Part shown: piece after piece, positions 1-9,971 of the stretch | Numbering within the stretch: position 1 is the stretch's first letter | Layout of the letters: each line of letters begins with the position of its first letter | Assembly (NCBI GenBank): GCA_001873365.1 | Contig: MNYZ01000090.1 | Span: 1 to 58,088, forward strand | From: Oscillatoriales cyanobacterium CG2_30_40_61 | GTDB taxonomy: Bacteria > Cyanobacteriota > Cyanobacteriia > Cyanobacteriales > Microcoleaceae | Direction of reading: 5' to 3' | Length of the DNA: 58,088 nucleotides | Notes under the pieces: model-generated | Database searches by the model: none | What the model was told of the DNA's origin: nothing | The model's input: only the letters and a program-made list of their open reading frames with translations | Position numbers and translations under genes: made by a program

Positions 1-115
1 GCAGAAACCCGGTTTCTATCAATATCTATTTTCAGATTATCATCTCTCAGCAGAAACCCGGTTTCTATCAATATCTATTTTCAGATTATCATCTCTCAGC
101 AGAAACCCGGTTTCT
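1..115. repeat. 49-bp tandem repeat carrying a palindromic core
   Basis: Two full 49-bp units (1-49 and 50-98) are identical, and a third begins at 99 but diverges after about 18 bases. Each unit starts with the 15-bp palindrome AGAAACCCGGTTTCT (3-17, 52-66, 101-115). The same core or its C/G-swapped form recurs elsewhere in the window (33261-33275, 36350-36364, 36399-36413, and imperfectly at 22659-22687), so this is a dispersed repeat family. It lies just beyond the stop codon of the minus-strand protease gene. Confidence 0.9.
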
Positions 116-123
116 AGGGAAAG

Positions 124-1563
124 TTAAACCGCAATAAAAGAGCCTTGAAGTTGTTCAGGAATAACATTATAAACTATCCCTAAAACTTGATTTGAACCCA
201 TGACACGAATGACTGTTTCAGAAAAAGAACTTGTTGATAATTCTAAGGTTAAATTCCCTTCTGTTAAACCTTCGGTTAAGCCAATTTTATCAATACCTGG
301 TTCAAAATCTTCAATAATATCCGCTAAATTTTGATCTAAATTAGAGGTTGCTAAGGAAAGAATAAATAGATCAGATCCTATTCCTCCAGTTAAATAGTCA
401 CTCCCTAAATCTCCAGTTAAGGTATCATTTCCGGCTCCTCCATAGAGGTAATCAAAATCTTGACCCCCCGCCAATAAATCATTACCTAATCCACCCCAAA
501 TTAGATCAAATCCTAAATTTCCATAGAGATTATCATTACCTGCATTTCCATAAAGATCATCAGAATTTTTGCCGCCAAATATATTATCATTTCCCTGTAA
601 ACCCTTAATAGTATCATCTCCTTGATATCCATAGAGAAAATCGTCATTAATTGTGCCAATAATATTATCATTTCCGCTATAAATAGAGGGATTAATAATT
701 TGATTGATCCAATCTGAATAAATTGAAACTCTGGTATCAGAAGCATATTCTCCAAAGCTCTCATCTAAGCTACTGGTAACATCAATACCCCGTGTTGCTG
801 GGGTAAAACCCGTGGAAGTTAAACCCGCAATTTTGCCATCAATAAAAGCTGGCCCCCCCGAATCTCCGGGGCTAATATTGACTTCTTCTAATCCCAATCC
901 TAAATCGTAAATACCAAATTCTTTTCCAAAGGCATCATTTTCGGGTAAACCATTATCAAAATCATAAATTAATTGTTTTCCAGGTTGATGATTATAATAA
1001 TACGGAGCACCCTTAAATAAATCACCCAGAGCATCATAACGATTTTTTCCTGTCCGTTTGGTTGCAACAGTATCAGGATAACTATTTTGTCCGGAATTAC
1101 CCGTTGCTGGAACACCATAACCGACTTTTTGCATCACTTGACCCACCTCATCAAACTTGGTATAAATCTCATAACGATTGACAGTTGCGGGTGCAGGTTG
1201 AGCTAACTCTAAAATAGCAATATCATTGTTATAATTAAAGTCAGCAGTCCAATCGGGATGAATATAAATTTTAGAGACAGGAATAGCAATTTGACCCGAT
1301 GGTAAATCAAAATAAATCGTATATTCTGAAGGAGAAAAATATTCGGGATTTCCCGATTTATCCGTAACACAATGGGCAACGGTTAAAATATGATTCCCCG
1401 TGATTAATAATGATCCCGTACAACTGCCACCATTAATGTCTTGAATCTTAACAACACCATCTAAATTTGTCCCCGGTTGTACAATATAAGCCGGATTGAA
1501 TGGATCAGATGTGGGAACGGAAATCCGAGGTTGGGGTGCAATTGCAGAAAAAGAAGTTGGCAT
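124..1563 (-). CDS. Trypsin-like serine protease with RTX calcium-binding repeats
   Basis: This 479-residue protein joins an S1-type protease domain to a C-terminal hemolysin-type calcium-binding region. The catalytic triad is visible: His64 in TVAHC, Asp114 in NNDIAIL and Ser235 in SPGDSGGP. Residues about 300-400 hold GGxGxD-type nonapeptide repeats such as YGGAGND and TGGIGSD, which in this family form a calcium beta-roll. There is no N-terminal signal peptide; RTX proteins normally leave the cell through a type I system that reads a C-terminal signal, so an extracellular calcium-dependent protease is inferred. No transporter genes are adjacent. It stands alone, divergent from the glutaredoxin gene. 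Substrate is unknown. Confidence 0.9.
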   Translation of the reverse strand: MPTSFSAIAPQPRISVPTSDPFNPAYIVQPGTNLDGVVKIQDINGGSCTGSLLITGNHILTVAHCVTDKSGNPEYFSPSEYTIYFDLPSGQIAIPVSKIYIHPDWTADFNYNNDIAILELAQPAPATVNRYEIYTKFDEVGQVMQKVGYGVPATGNSGQNSYPDTVATKRTGKNRYDALGDLFKGAPYYYNHQPGKQLIYDFDNGLPENDAFGKEFGIYDLGLGLEEVNISPGDSGGPAFIDGKIAGLTSTGFTPATRGIDVTSSLDESFGEYASDTRVSIYSDWINQIINPSIYSGNDNIIGTINDDFLYGYQGDDTIKGLQGNDNIFGGKNSDDLYGNAGNDNLYGNLGFDLIWGGLGNDLLAGGQDFDYLYGGAGNDTLTGDLGSDYLTGGIGSDLFILSLATSNLDQNLADIIEDFEPGIDKIGLTEGLTEGNLTLELSTSSFSETVIRVMGSNQVLGIVYNVIPEQLQGSFIAV

Positions 1564-1683
1564 TTGGCTTTACTTAAATCAGGATAGTCTGAGTGGGTTT
1601 GGTCTGAAAATTCAGAATAAAATAGATCAATTTTTGATTTCATATTAACATAAAGAAAAACTATTCAATTTCCCGAACTCTCT

Positions 1684-1941
1684 ATGGCAGCAAACGTTGA
1701 AATTTACACTTGGAGTACCTGTCCCTTCTGTATCCGAGCTAAGGCATTACTGAAAAAAAAAGGTGTAGACTTCACCGAATATACCATTGATGGGGATGAA
1801 ATGGCGCGAGATCAAATGGCACAACGAGCTAATGGTCGTCGTTCGGTTCCCCAAATCTTTATTAATGATCAGTATATTGGGGGGTGTGATGATATTCATG
1901 CTTTAGATCGTCAGGGAAAACTTGATCCTTTACTGGGTTAA
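1684..1941 (+). CDS. grxC: Glutaredoxin 3 (GrxC type)
   Basis: An 85-residue dithiol glutaredoxin that would reduce disulfides and glutathionylated proteins in the cytosol using glutathione. The active site CPFC is at residues 13-16, followed by the cis-proline segment SVPQ and the GGCDD glutathione-binding turn near residue 68. Length is typical for bacterial Grx3. It lies 117 bp upstream of a same-strand glutathione synthetase gene, so the enzyme and the maker of its cofactor are probably coexpressed. Confidence 0.95.
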   Translation: MAANVEIYTWSTCPFCIRAKALLKKKGVDFTEYTIDGDEMARDQMAQRANGRRSVPQIFINDQYIGGCDDIHALDRQGKLDPLLG

Positions 1942-2058
1942 TTCTATGCTCAATCCTGGCAAAACAAAACAATCTTGGTTGATTCTGATTTGGTTTTTAA
2001 TGCCAGGATTTATCGATCATTTGTTGTTGGATTTGTTAACTGTTAATTGTAAATAAAG

Positions 2059-3030
2059 ATGAAATTTGCTTTTATTATTGACCCGATCAACACATTAAAT
2101 CCCAGTCATGATACCAGCGTTGCTTTAATGGAAGCTACGCAACTTTTAGGACATGAAGTTTGGATTACACAAGCTCACCAGTTAAATGTAATTGAGGGTC
2201 AAACCTGGGCGCTTTTAACTCCAGTTCATCTGACTCCTATTATTAGAGATCTGGATCATTGGAAAGTTGAGAAACCCTGGTTTTCGGTGGATAAATCCAT
2301 ACTCCAACCCCTAGAAAATATGGCTGCGGTGTTCATGCGCACCGATCCTCCGGTCACAATTCCCTATCTCTATGCTACCTATCTTTTAGACTATATTAAC
2401 CCCGAAAAAACTTTGGTTGTTAATTCTCCCCACGGGTTAAGAACAGCAAATGAAAAAATGTACGCCCTGCAATTTAAAGATTGTATTCCTACAACTATTG
2501 TTAGTCGCGATAAACAGGTGATTAGAGAGTTTGTTGAACGTCAAGGAGCGGCGGTTTTAAAACCCTTGGGTGGAAAAGCAGGAGAGGGGATTTTGTTTTT
2601 AGAAGGTAGCGATCGCAATCTCAATTCTTTAATTGAAATTAGTACCCAACAGGGTTTATATCCGGTGATGATTCAGACTTTTTTACCGGAAGCTAAAGAG
2701 GGAGATAAACGGATTATTCTGTTAAATGGTGAACCGATTGGAGCTATTAATCGGATTCCTACGGGTCAAGAATTTAGAGGAAATATGGCTGTAGGTGGAC
2801 GGGTTGCTAAAACCGAAATTACAAATAGAGAAAGGGAAATTTGTCAGAAATTAGCATCTCAATTAATCGCTGATGGCTTATATTTTGTAGGAATTGATAT
2901 TATTGGAGGATATTTAACTGAAGTTAATGTCACCAGTCCAACCGGGATTCGAGAAATTGATTTATTAGATGAAGTTTATTTAGGAAAACAGGTGATAGAA
3001 TGGGTGGAAAATAAAATTAAGACCCGTTGA
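2059..3030 (+). CDS. gshB: Glutathione synthetase
   Basis: A 323-residue ATP-grasp enzyme that joins gamma-glutamylcysteine and glycine to make glutathione in the cytosol. The N-terminal segment MKFAFIIDPI and the substrate-domain motif FMRTDPP are typical of prokaryotic GshB. The glycine-rich ATP-grasp loop is seen in KPLGGKAGEGI, and the metal-binding end of the fold in EVNVTSPTGIREID. Length matches the bacterial family. It follows grxC on the same strand, a pairing common in cyanobacteria. No gshA is present in this window. Confidence 0.95.
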   Translation: MKFAFIIDPINTLNPSHDTSVALMEATQLLGHEVWITQAHQLNVIEGQTWALLTPVHLTPIIRDLDHWKVEKPWFSVDKSILQPLENMAAVFMRTDPPVTIPYLYATYLLDYINPEKTLVVNSPHGLRTANEKMYALQFKDCIPTTIVSRDKQVIREFVERQGAAVLKPLGGKAGEGILFLEGSDRNLNSLIEISTQQGLYPVMIQTFLPEAKEGDKRIILLNGEPIGAINRIPTGQEFRGNMAVGGRVAKTEITNREREICQKLASQLIADGLYFVGIDIIGGYLTEVNVTSPTGIREIDLLDEVYLGKQVIEWVENKIKTR

Positions 3031-3115
3031 TCAATATTAGCTGGTATAGGGTTTAATAGAATTAGTAGTAGTCTCTATTTCTGAATAGCGATCGCCCACT
3101 GATGAACAAACCCTA

Positions 3116-3218
3116 TATAGCAATCCTCAATAGGTTTTAATAAATTATAGTAATAAAACCCTGACGGTAGGATTAATTTAGGAATTGTTCCTACCGTAAA
3201 TCAAAGAGAATTGCTATA
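3116..3218. repeat. 103-bp MITE-like element with nested inverted repeats
   Basis: The ends form an inverted repeat: TATAGCAATCCTC (3116-3128) and the complement of GAGAATTGCTATA (3206-3218), matching at 12 of 13 positions. Inside are two further perfect stems: GGTTTTA/TAAAACC (3133-3139 with 3154-3160) and ACGGTAGGA/TCCTACCGT (3164-3172 with 3189-3197). There is no ORF. The structure suggests a non-autonomous mobile element or a structured RNA between convergent gshB and the lipoprotein gene. Confidence 0.6.
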
Positions 3219-3220
3219 GT

Positions 3221-4525
3221 TTAATCGATATCAACACTTTGGGTTTCTTCTGTTTCTACTGTTAATTCTATGGGTTCGGGTGGAGTAGATTCAGGTTCTA
3301 CTGTTAATTCTATGGGTTCGGGTGGAGTAGGTTCAGGTTCTACTGTTAATTCTATGGGTTCGGGTGGAGTAGATTCAGGTTCTACTTCTACTGTTAATTC
3401 TACTTCGGGCGCGGTTTCCTCAACAGGTTCGGTGGTGGGTTCGTCTACGGGAGTCGAAATAACTTCCGGTTCGGTCGTGGGAAGTTCTTCCGGTTCAGGT
3501 GTTTCAATCAAGTCTTGAGTGGCAAAATTAGGATTAAGCATTCCTTTGAGATCGGCAAAGGAGAGTTTTTCTTGAGTAAGTTGAGACAGGCTATTGTTTA
3601 AATTAGGATTATAGGTAATCACCCGGCCAGTTTTATTAAAAACATTATCAACGGGATTTCCCTGTTCATTCAGATATTCAATTTGTACCCAGTTTTTACC
3701 TGGTTTTAGCCCTTTAAGGTATAAAGGTTGCCATTTATCGGTGGTGAAACTTTCACCATTAACGGTAATCCGAATTTGCCAATCAACAATTTCATCTGTT
3801 GGATTATCTTGGGCAACAATATGTAAAGGGGCATTATTTAGGTGAAAGTCTAATAAAATTGGTTCCGCACCGTATACTCCCTGGGGACGGTTATAAGTTA
3901 GTAAGGGTAAATTTTGATCGGGGTGATGATCAGGGGTTTTTGTGAAAATATGAAAGCTGGTTTGGGCAAAAGATCCTTCATTTTTGTAGCTTTCATCCCA
4001 AGGATAGGCGGCAAAAACCCTTAAAGTATGGGTTCCAGGGTCTAAATTCTCGAAAGTAATGGGAGTGGTAAGATCGTAAACGTCAATATTGGGTTGATTA
4101 TCCAAGATGACTTGTAAATGGGGCCCTAAACCCAATTTAGAATCTTGGAATAGGGGTAAACCCTGAACTTGGAGTTGCAGATTAATCCTATCGTCTTCGA
4201 GCAGTTGATCGGGTTGAGGATTGAGGATAGTTACTTGAGGCTGGTAAACGTCAAGGGATGGACGCAGTTTTTGGATCAGTTTGGGGGGAGAAACCTGAGA
4301 AATTGGTGGGGGGGATTTGGATATTGTAAGGGTTGGAGGAGTTTGGGGTGGAACTTCTGAGGCGGAATTTCCACATCCAGCCAGACCAACGATGATTAAG
4401 AGTGCTAACAGGGTGGTGAGTTGGGTTTTTACCCTTGTCCATACCTGAAGTAGGGAATTTAGCACCTGATTTTTTTGAAGGAAGCCCAATCTAGTTTTAT
4501 CCATAAGTTTTTTATTGAAAATCAT
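3221..4525 (-). CDS. Putative lipoprotein with acidic proline-rich repeat tail
   Basis: A 434-residue protein that I cannot assign to a characterised family. Near residues 33-51 a hydrophobic stretch ends in a lipobox-like LAGC, so a membrane-anchored lipoprotein is likely. The region before it is long (about 35 residues), and initiation at the internal Met8 (4504) is also possible. Residues about 90-320 look like beta-sandwich, surface-protein sequence. The C-terminal part is rich in Glu, Pro and Thr, with three near-identical 14-residue repeats (EPESTPPEPIELTV type) encoded by a 42-bp DNA repeat. It is monocistronic and divergent from psaA. The tail may be a flexible cell-wall spacer, which is inference. 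Confidence 0.75.
   Translation of the reverse strand: MIFNKKLMDKTRLGFLQKNQVLNSLLQVWTRVKTQLTTLLALLIIVGLAGCGNSASEVPPQTPPTLTISKSPPPISQVSPPKLIQKLRPSLDVYQPQVTILNPQPDQLLEDDRINLQLQVQGLPLFQDSKLGLGPHLQVILDNQPNIDVYDLTTPITFENLDPGTHTLRVFAAYPWDESYKNEGSFAQTSFHIFTKTPDHHPDQNLPLLTYNRPQGVYGAEPILLDFHLNNAPLHIVAQDNPTDEIVDWQIRITVNGESFTTDKWQPLYLKGLKPGKNWVQIEYLNEQGNPVDNVFNKTGRVITYNPNLNNSLSQLTQEKLSFADLKGMLNPNFATQDLIETPEPEELPTTEPEVISTPVDEPTTEPVEETAPEVELTVEVEPESTPPEPIELTVEPEPTPPEPIELTVEPESTPPEPIELTVETEETQSVDID
3260..3390. repeat. 42-bp coding tandem repeat, about three copies
   Basis: In-frame 42-bp units encode 14-residue Glu/Pro/Thr repeats near the C-terminus of the lipoprotein. Copies differ by only a few bases, mainly a Ser/Pro codon change, which suggests recent expansion or ongoing slippage. 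Copy number is likely to differ between strains. Confidence 0.8.
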
Positions 4526-5166
4526 AAGCCCAACCTTAATCTATCGGTTTTAGGGGGGTATTTAACTTCCCTGGGTTCGGTAGGGTGTCACTTGAGGAGT
4601 TCAGACCAATCCTAGCGCGGAATTGGGACACCAAGCACATAGAGATTAAAGTCTGGTGGAATTGATTTTGATTCCCTCTGGAAAGGGACAAGGTTTTCAA
4701 ACTTCTAAGTTATTTTAATAAATTTTAAGTTTTGTAACATTTATTGAGAAATATTTGACTTTTTAAAACTCTTATGAATTCCAAAATCGTAATTTTGTCA
4801 AGAATGAGCGGGAATTTTAATTATTGTTACCAAGTAGTTCCCCCCAGATTCAAAAAGATGATATATCATTTAAAGACAACAGCTACCCCAAACGGAAAGC
4901 CATTGCTCTGCAAGGGTTTAGGTGCGGGTTAGTTGTCGAAATAAAATTTTAAAAGCCTTAAGGCAAACCCAGGGGCGTCCTGTTGCCCCCGAACAAAGGT
5001 TGGTTTTAGTGCAGGTATAAACCTGAATAATTGGTTTCATAGAAATTTATCTATGAAACAAGTTAACGAAACACTAACTTTTGTTAAGGATTTTGAAAAA
5101 GGGGTATAACTTCTGTCAAAATCTGCAACGTTACTTATTTTTTGTCACAGGTCGAGGAGAGTCTAA
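4526..5166 (+). promoter_or_regulatory. Long intergenic region and structured 5' leader of psaA
   Basis: A 641-bp non-coding stretch lies between the divergent lipoprotein gene and psaA. The half nearest psaA can form hairpins: GGGGC/GCCCC around 4973-4989, and a perfect 9-bp stem GTTTCATAG/CTATGAAAC (5034-5042 with 5051-5059, 8-nt loop). A strong ribosome-binding site, GAGGAGAG, precedes the ATG. A conserved psaA RNA motif is known upstream of psaAB in cyanobacteria, and this leader could be an example, but I cannot fold or align it here. I did not find a convincing RpaB (HLR1) site. Confidence 0.5.
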
Positions 5167-7422
5167 ATGACAATCAGTCCTCCAGAGCGTGAGGCAAAAG
5201 TAAAGGTTACGGTTGATAAAGATCCGGTTCCTACATCTTTTGAAAGATGGTCTAAACCAGGACACTTTCGCCGTGACCTCGCCAAAGGGCCAAATACAAC
5301 CACTTGGATTTGGAACCTACACGCTGACGCTCACGACTTCGATAGTCATACCAGCGATTTAGAAGATATTTCGCGTAAAATTTTTAGCGCCCATTTCGGC
5401 CATTTAGCCGTGATTTTTATCTGGTTAAGTGGCGCCTACTTCCACGGCGCTAAATTTTCGAACTACGAAGCATGGTTGGCTAACCCTACGGGGATTAAGC
5501 CTAGCGCTCAAGTTGTATGGCCAATTTTCGGCCAAGAAATTTTAAACGGTGATGTTGGTGGTGGCTTCCACGGGATTCAGATTACCTCTGGATTATTCCA
5601 ACTGTGGCGAGCTTCTGGTTTCACCAACACGTTCCAGCTTTATTGCACCGCCATTGGTGCGCTGGTAATGGCAGGTTTGATGCTGTTTGCTGGTTGGTTC
5701 CACTATCACAAACGCGCTCCCAAACTGGAATGGTTCCAGAATGTGGAGTCGATGATGAACCACCACTTAGCTGGCTTGTTGGGTCTAGGTTGTTTAGGAT
5801 GGGCGGGTCACCAGATCCATGTTTCCCTACCCGTGAACAAACTGCTGGATGCGGGAGTGGCGGCGAAGGATATTCCTTTACCCCATGAATTCATCCTCAA
5901 CCCCAACCTGATGGCAGAACTGTATCCCAGTTTTAAAGAAGGTTTAACACCATTCTTTACCTTGAATTGGGGAGTCTATTCCGACTTCTTAACCTTCAAA
6001 GGTGGATTAAACCCCCAAACAGGCGGTCTGTGGTTATCCGATACTGCACACCATCACCTGGCACTGGCAGTCCTGTTCATCATTGCTGGCCATATGTACC
6101 GGACAAACTGGGGCATTGGTCACAGCATGAAGGAAATCTTAGAAGCCCATAAAGGCCCCTTCACTGGAGAAGGCCATAAAGGAATCTATGAAATCCTGAC
6201 CACCTCTTGGCACGCTCAGTTGGCGATTAACCTGGCAATGTTGGGTTCTTTGAGCATCATTGTGGCTCACCACATGTACTCAATGCCTCCCTATCCTTAC
6301 ATTGCGACGGATTATCCCACGCAGTTGTCTCTGTTCACACACCATGTGTGGATTGGTGGCTTCCTGATTGTGGGTGCAGGAGCTCACGCTTCCATCTTTA
6401 TGGTGCGTGATTACGTTCCGGCCAACAATGTCAACAACTTGCTAGATCGGGTGCTTCGTCACCGCGACGCAATTATCTCCCACCTGAACTGGGTCTGTAT
6501 CTTCTTGGGATTCCATAGCTTTGGGTTATATGTCCATAACGACACCATGCGTGCGTTTGGTCGTCCTCAAGATATGTTCTCGGATACAGGGATTCAACTC
6601 CAACCCGTGTTTGCCCAATGGGTGCAAAACATTCACGCTCTGGCCCCGGGTAGCACTGCTCCCCATGCCTTAGCCAGTGTTAGCCCTGTGTTTGGCGGCG
6701 GTGTCGTAGCCGTCGGTGGCAAAGTAGCAATGATGCCGATTGTGTTAGGTACGGCGGACTTCATGGTTCACCATATCCATGCCTTCACAATTCACGTCAC
6801 GGTTTTAATTCTGCTAAAAGGCGTTTTATACGCCCGTAGCTCTCGCTTGGTTCCTGACAAGAGTGAATTGGGTTTCCGATTCCCTTGCGATGGGCCAGGT
6901 CGGGGTGGTACTTGCCAAGTCTCTGGCTGGGATCACGTTTTCCTGGGTCTGTTCTGGATGTACAACTCCCTCTCCATCGTAATTTTCCACTTTAGCTGGA
7001 AGATGCAATCCGATGTCTGGGGAACCGTTGGTTCAGACGGCACCGTTTCTCACATCACCAGTGGCAACTTTGCCCAGAGTGCCATTACCATTAACGGATG
7101 GCTGCGTGATTTCCTGTGGGCGCAAGCTGCTCAGGTAATCAGTTCCTACGGATCAGCCCTCTCCGCCTACGGTCTGTTGTTCTTGGGTGCCCACTTCGTT
7201 TGGGCGTTCAGCTTAATGTTCCTGTTCAGTGGCCGCGGTTACTGGCAAGAACTGATTGAGTCCATTGTTTGGGCCCATAATAAGCTGAAATTAGCCCCGG
7301 CAATTCAACCTCGCGCTCTGAGTATTACTCAAGGTCGTGCGGTTGGTGTAGCTCACTACCTCTTAGGGGGCATTGCTACAACTTGGGCATTCTTCCTAGC
7401 CCGAATTATTTCAGTAGGATGA
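5167..7422 (+). CDS. psaA: Photosystem I P700 apoprotein A1
   Basis: PsaA (751 residues, normal length) is one half of the photosystem I core heterodimer. It binds P700, most antenna chlorophylls and one electron-transfer branch in the thylakoid membrane. The hallmark [12 protein letters not shown] segment supplies two cysteines (574 and 583) for the shared 4Fe-4S cluster FX. Numerous His-rich transmembrane helices, such as [11 protein letters not shown] and [10 protein letters not shown], ligate chlorophyll. The start follows a strong GAGGAG site. It is followed after 91 bp by psaB on the same strand, the conserved operon order. Confidence 0.99.
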   Translation: MTISPPEREAKVKVTVDKDPVPTSFERWSKPGHFRRDLAKGPNTTTWIWNLHADAHDFDSHTSDLEDISRKIFSAHFGHLAVIFIWLSGAYFHGAKFSNYEAWLANPTGIKPSAQVVWPIFGQEILNGDVGGGFHGIQITSGLFQLWRASGFTNTFQLYCTAIGALVMAGLMLFAGWFHYHKRAPKLEWFQNVESMMNHHLAGLLGLGCLGWAGHQIHVSLPVNKLLDAGVAAKDIPLPHEFILNPNLMAELYPSFKEGLTPFFTLNWGVYSDFLTFKGGLNPQTGGLWLSDTAHHHLALAVLFIIAGHMYRTNWGIGHSMKEILEAHKGPFTGEGHKGIYEILTTSWHAQLAINLAMLGSLSIIVAHHMYSMPPYPYIATDYPTQLSLFTHHVWIGGFLIVGAGAHASIFMVRDYVPANNVNNLLDRVLRHRDAIISHLNWVCIFLGFHSFGLYVHNDTMRAFGRPQDMFSDTGIQLQPVFAQWVQNIHALAPGSTAPHALASVSPVFGGGVVAVGGKVAMMPIVLGTADFMVHHIHAFTIHVTVLILLKGVLYARSSRLVPDKSELGFRFPCDGPGRGGTCQVSGWDHVFLGLFWMYNSLSIVIFHFSWKMQSDVWGTVGSDGTVSHITSGNFAQSAITINGWLRDFLWAQAAQVISSYGSALSAYGLLFLGAHFVWAFSLMFLFSGRGYWQELIESIVWAHNKLKLAPAIQPRALSITQGRAVGVAHYLLGGIATTWAFFLARIISVG

Positions 7423-7513
7423 AAACTCTCTGCTCAGGGGCTGGGATTGGCTGAATCAGCTTTCTCCCTCCCCCTGAAGCGGAATAAAAAAGAACACGAT
7501 TTAGTTAGGACTT
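7423..7513 (+). promoter_or_regulatory. psaA-psaB intergenic hairpin
   Basis: In the 91-bp spacer, TCAGGGGCTGGGA near 7433 can pair with TCCCTCCCCCTGA near 7467-7479, forming an imperfect GC-rich stem. It is not followed by a T-run, so it looks like an mRNA processing or stabilising structure rather than a terminator. The psaB start at 7514 has only a weak upstream purine stretch (TTAGGACTT). Confidence 0.5.
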
Positions 7514-9742
7514 ATGGCAACTAAATTCCCAAAATTTAGCCAGGACTTGGCCCAAGACCCGACAACACGTCGGATTTGGTACGGGATTGCCACAGCCCAT
7601 GATTTCGAGAGCCATGATGGTATAACAGAGGAAAATCTTTACCAAAAGATCTTTGCTTCCCACTTCGGTCACCTCGCTATCATTTTCCTCTGGACTTCAG
7701 GCAACCTGTTCCACGTCGCTTGGCAAGGTAATTTTGAACAATGGGTTAAAGATCCTTTAAATATTCGCCCCATTGCTCACGCCATTTGGGATCCCCAATT
7801 TGGCCAACCTGCGGTAGAAGCTTTCACCCAAGCGGGTGCTTCTAACCCAGTGAACATCGCCTATTCTGGGGTATACCACTGGTGGTATACCATCGGAATG
7901 CGCTCAAATGCTGACCTGTATCAAGGGTCTATCTTCCTGTTGCTCTTGGCTGCTACCTTCCTGTTCGCAGGTTGGTTACACCTACAACCGAAGTATCGTC
8001 CCAGTCTGTCTTGGTTCAAGAATGCTGAATCTCGTTTGAACCACCACCTGGCAGGTCTGTTCGGGGTTAGTTCCCTGGCTTGGACTGGTCACTTGGTTCA
8101 CGTTGCCATTCCTGAATCTCGCGGACAACACGTGGGTTGGGATAATTTCCTCAGCACTCTGCCCCACCCGGCAGGTCTGGCTCCCTTCTTCACGGGTAAC
8201 TGGGGTGTGTACGCACAAAGCCCAGATACCGCTGGTCACATTTTTGGAACCTCTACGGGTTCTGGAACCGCTATTCTGACCTTCTTAGGTGGTTTCCATC
8301 CTCAAACCGAGTCTCTCTGGTTGACGGATATGGCTCACCACCATTTGGCGATCGCAGTGTTGTTCATCATTGCGGGCCATATGTACCGGACAAACTTTGG
8401 AATTGGTCATAGCATCAAAGAAATGATGAATTCCAAAGATCCTCTGTTCGGATTCAAAAATGAAGGGCCGTTCAACCTGCCTCATCAAGGGTTGTACGAC
8501 ACCATGAATAACTCCCTGCACTTCCAGTTAGCATTGGCTCTGGCTGCGCTGGGTGTGATCACCTCCCTGGTGGCGCAACATATGTATGCGCTTCCTCCCT
8601 ACGCCTTCATCGCTAAGGATTACACCACGATGGCGGCGCTGTATACCCACCACCAATATATTGCTGGGTTCCTAATGGTCGGGGCTTTCGCTCACGGGGC
8701 AATCTTCCTGGTGCGCGACTATGATTCCGAACAGAACAAAGGCAACGTCTTGGATCGGATGTTACAGCACAAAGAGGCCCTCATCTCTCACTTAAGCTGG
8801 GTGTCTCTGTTCCTCGGTTTCCACACTCTGGGCTTATATGTCCATAACGATGTGGTGGTTGCCTTTGGAACTCCTGAAAAGCAAATTCTGATTGAACCGG
8901 TTTTTGCTCAATTCGTTCAAGCTGCTTCGGGTAAAGTGCTGTACGGCATGGATGTTTTATTATCCAACGCTGACAGCATCGCCAGCACCGCTTGGCCTAA
9001 CGCCGGTAACGTTTGGTTGCCCGGTTGGTTAGATGCTATCAACTCTGGTAGCAACTCCCTATTCCTGACCATTGGCCCTGGAGACTTCTTAGTTCACCAT
9101 GCCATTGCTCTAGGTCTGCACACCACCACCTTGATCTTGGTCAAAGGTGCGTTGGATGCCCGTGGCTCTAAGCTGATGCCCGACAAGAAAGACTTCGGTT
9201 ATGCCTTCCCTTGCGATGGCCCTGGCCGTGGCGGTACTTGCGACATCTCCGCTTGGGACTCTTTCTACCTGTCGATGTTCTGGATGCTGAATACCATTGG
9301 TTGGGTTACCTTCTACTGGCACTGGAAGCATTTGGGCGTCTGGCAAGGAAACGTTGCTCAGTTCAACGAATCCTCTACCTACCTGATGGGCTGGTTCCGT
9401 GACTATCTGTGGCTGAATTCGGCTCAGTTAATTAACGGCTACAACCCTTATGGAACCAATAACCTGTCGGTTTGGGCTTGGATGTTCTTATTCGGACACC
9501 TAGTTTGGGCCACTGGATTTATGTTCCTGATCTCTTGGCGGGGTTACTGGCAAGAGTTAATCGAAACGATTGTCTGGGCCCATGAGCGGACTCCTCTGGC
9601 GAACTTGGTTCGTTGGAAAGACAAACCCGTGGCTCTGTCTATCGTTCAAGCTCGTGTGGTTGGTTTAGCTCACTTCACCGTTGGCTATATCCTCACCTAC
9701 GCAGCCTTCCTAATTGCCTCGACTGCGAGTAAGTTTGGTTGA
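7514..9742 (+). CDS. psaB: Photosystem I P700 apoprotein A2
   Basis: PsaB (742 residues) is the partner of PsaA in the photosystem I reaction centre and helps form the plastocyanin/cytochrome docking face. It has the matching FX-cluster segment [12 protein letters not shown] with cysteines 567 and 576. The N-terminus [20 protein letters not shown] is typical, and chlorophyll-ligating His-rich helices ([29 protein letters not shown]) are seen throughout. It is cotranscribed with psaA and ends just before a clear terminator. Confidence 0.99.
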   Translation: MATKFPKFSQDLAQDPTTRRIWYGIATAHDFESHDGITEENLYQKIFASHFGHLAIIFLWTSGNLFHVAWQGNFEQWVKDPLNIRPIAHAIWDPQFGQPAVEAFTQAGASNPVNIAYSGVYHWWYTIGMRSNADLYQGSIFLLLLAATFLFAGWLHLQPKYRPSLSWFKNAESRLNHHLAGLFGVSSLAWTGHLVHVAIPESRGQHVGWDNFLSTLPHPAGLAPFFTGNWGVYAQSPDTAGHIFGTSTGSGTAILTFLGGFHPQTESLWLTDMAHHHLAIAVLFIIAGHMYRTNFGIGHSIKEMMNSKDPLFGFKNEGPFNLPHQGLYDTMNNSLHFQLALALAALGVITSLVAQHMYALPPYAFIAKDYTTMAALYTHHQYIAGFLMVGAFAHGAIFLVRDYDSEQNKGNVLDRMLQHKEALISHLSWVSLFLGFHTLGLYVHNDVVVAFGTPEKQILIEPVFAQFVQAASGKVLYGMDVLLSNADSIASTAWPNAGNVWLPGWLDAINSGSNSLFLTIGPGDFLVHHAIALGLHTTTLILVKGALDARGSKLMPDKKDFGYAFPCDGPGRGGTCDISAWDSFYLSMFWMLNTIGWVTFYWHWKHLGVWQGNVAQFNESSTYLMGWFRDYLWLNSAQLINGYNPYGTNNLSVWAWMFLFGHLVWATGFMFLISWRGYWQELIETIVWAHERTPLANLVRWKDKPVALSIVQARVVGLAHFTVGYILTYAAFLIASTASKFG

Positions 9743-9784
9743 TGTAACTATTAATTCAATCCTCGTTTGATAGGTAATTAAAAA

Positions 9785-9820
9785 TATCCCCTGCTTTCGA
9801 GTGGGGGATTTTTATTGGTT
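9785..9820 (+). terminator. Rho-independent terminator of psaAB
   Basis: The stem ATCCCC (9786-9791) / GGGGAT (9804-9809) is followed directly by TTTTATT. It lies 43 bp after the psaB stop codon, as expected for the end of the psaAB transcript. Confidence 0.8.
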
Positions 9821-9971
9821 ATTTTTTAATAAAAATTTTGATTCAGACTTGCTATTTTTGTAGTTTCTATGATTTGCGGTAAAATATTTATATTCATCTT
9901 TATATAGGCTAAAATCAAAATAAATATCCCTTAAGTTAAAAATCCAGTTGAAGCTATCGATTTAATATAAA

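Noticed and set aside
1-115. Possible CRISPR array (regularly spaced palindromic repeats)
   Set aside because: The intervening sequences are identical, so there are no distinct spacers. It is a simple tandem repeat.
3270-3518. Gly/Ser-rich ORF on the + strand
   Set aside because: It is the antisense reading of the repetitive lipoprotein tail and has no independent support.
5604-9402. Several ORFs in other frames of psaA and psaB
   Set aside because: They are shadows of highly biased, conserved photosystem I genes and have no recognisable products.
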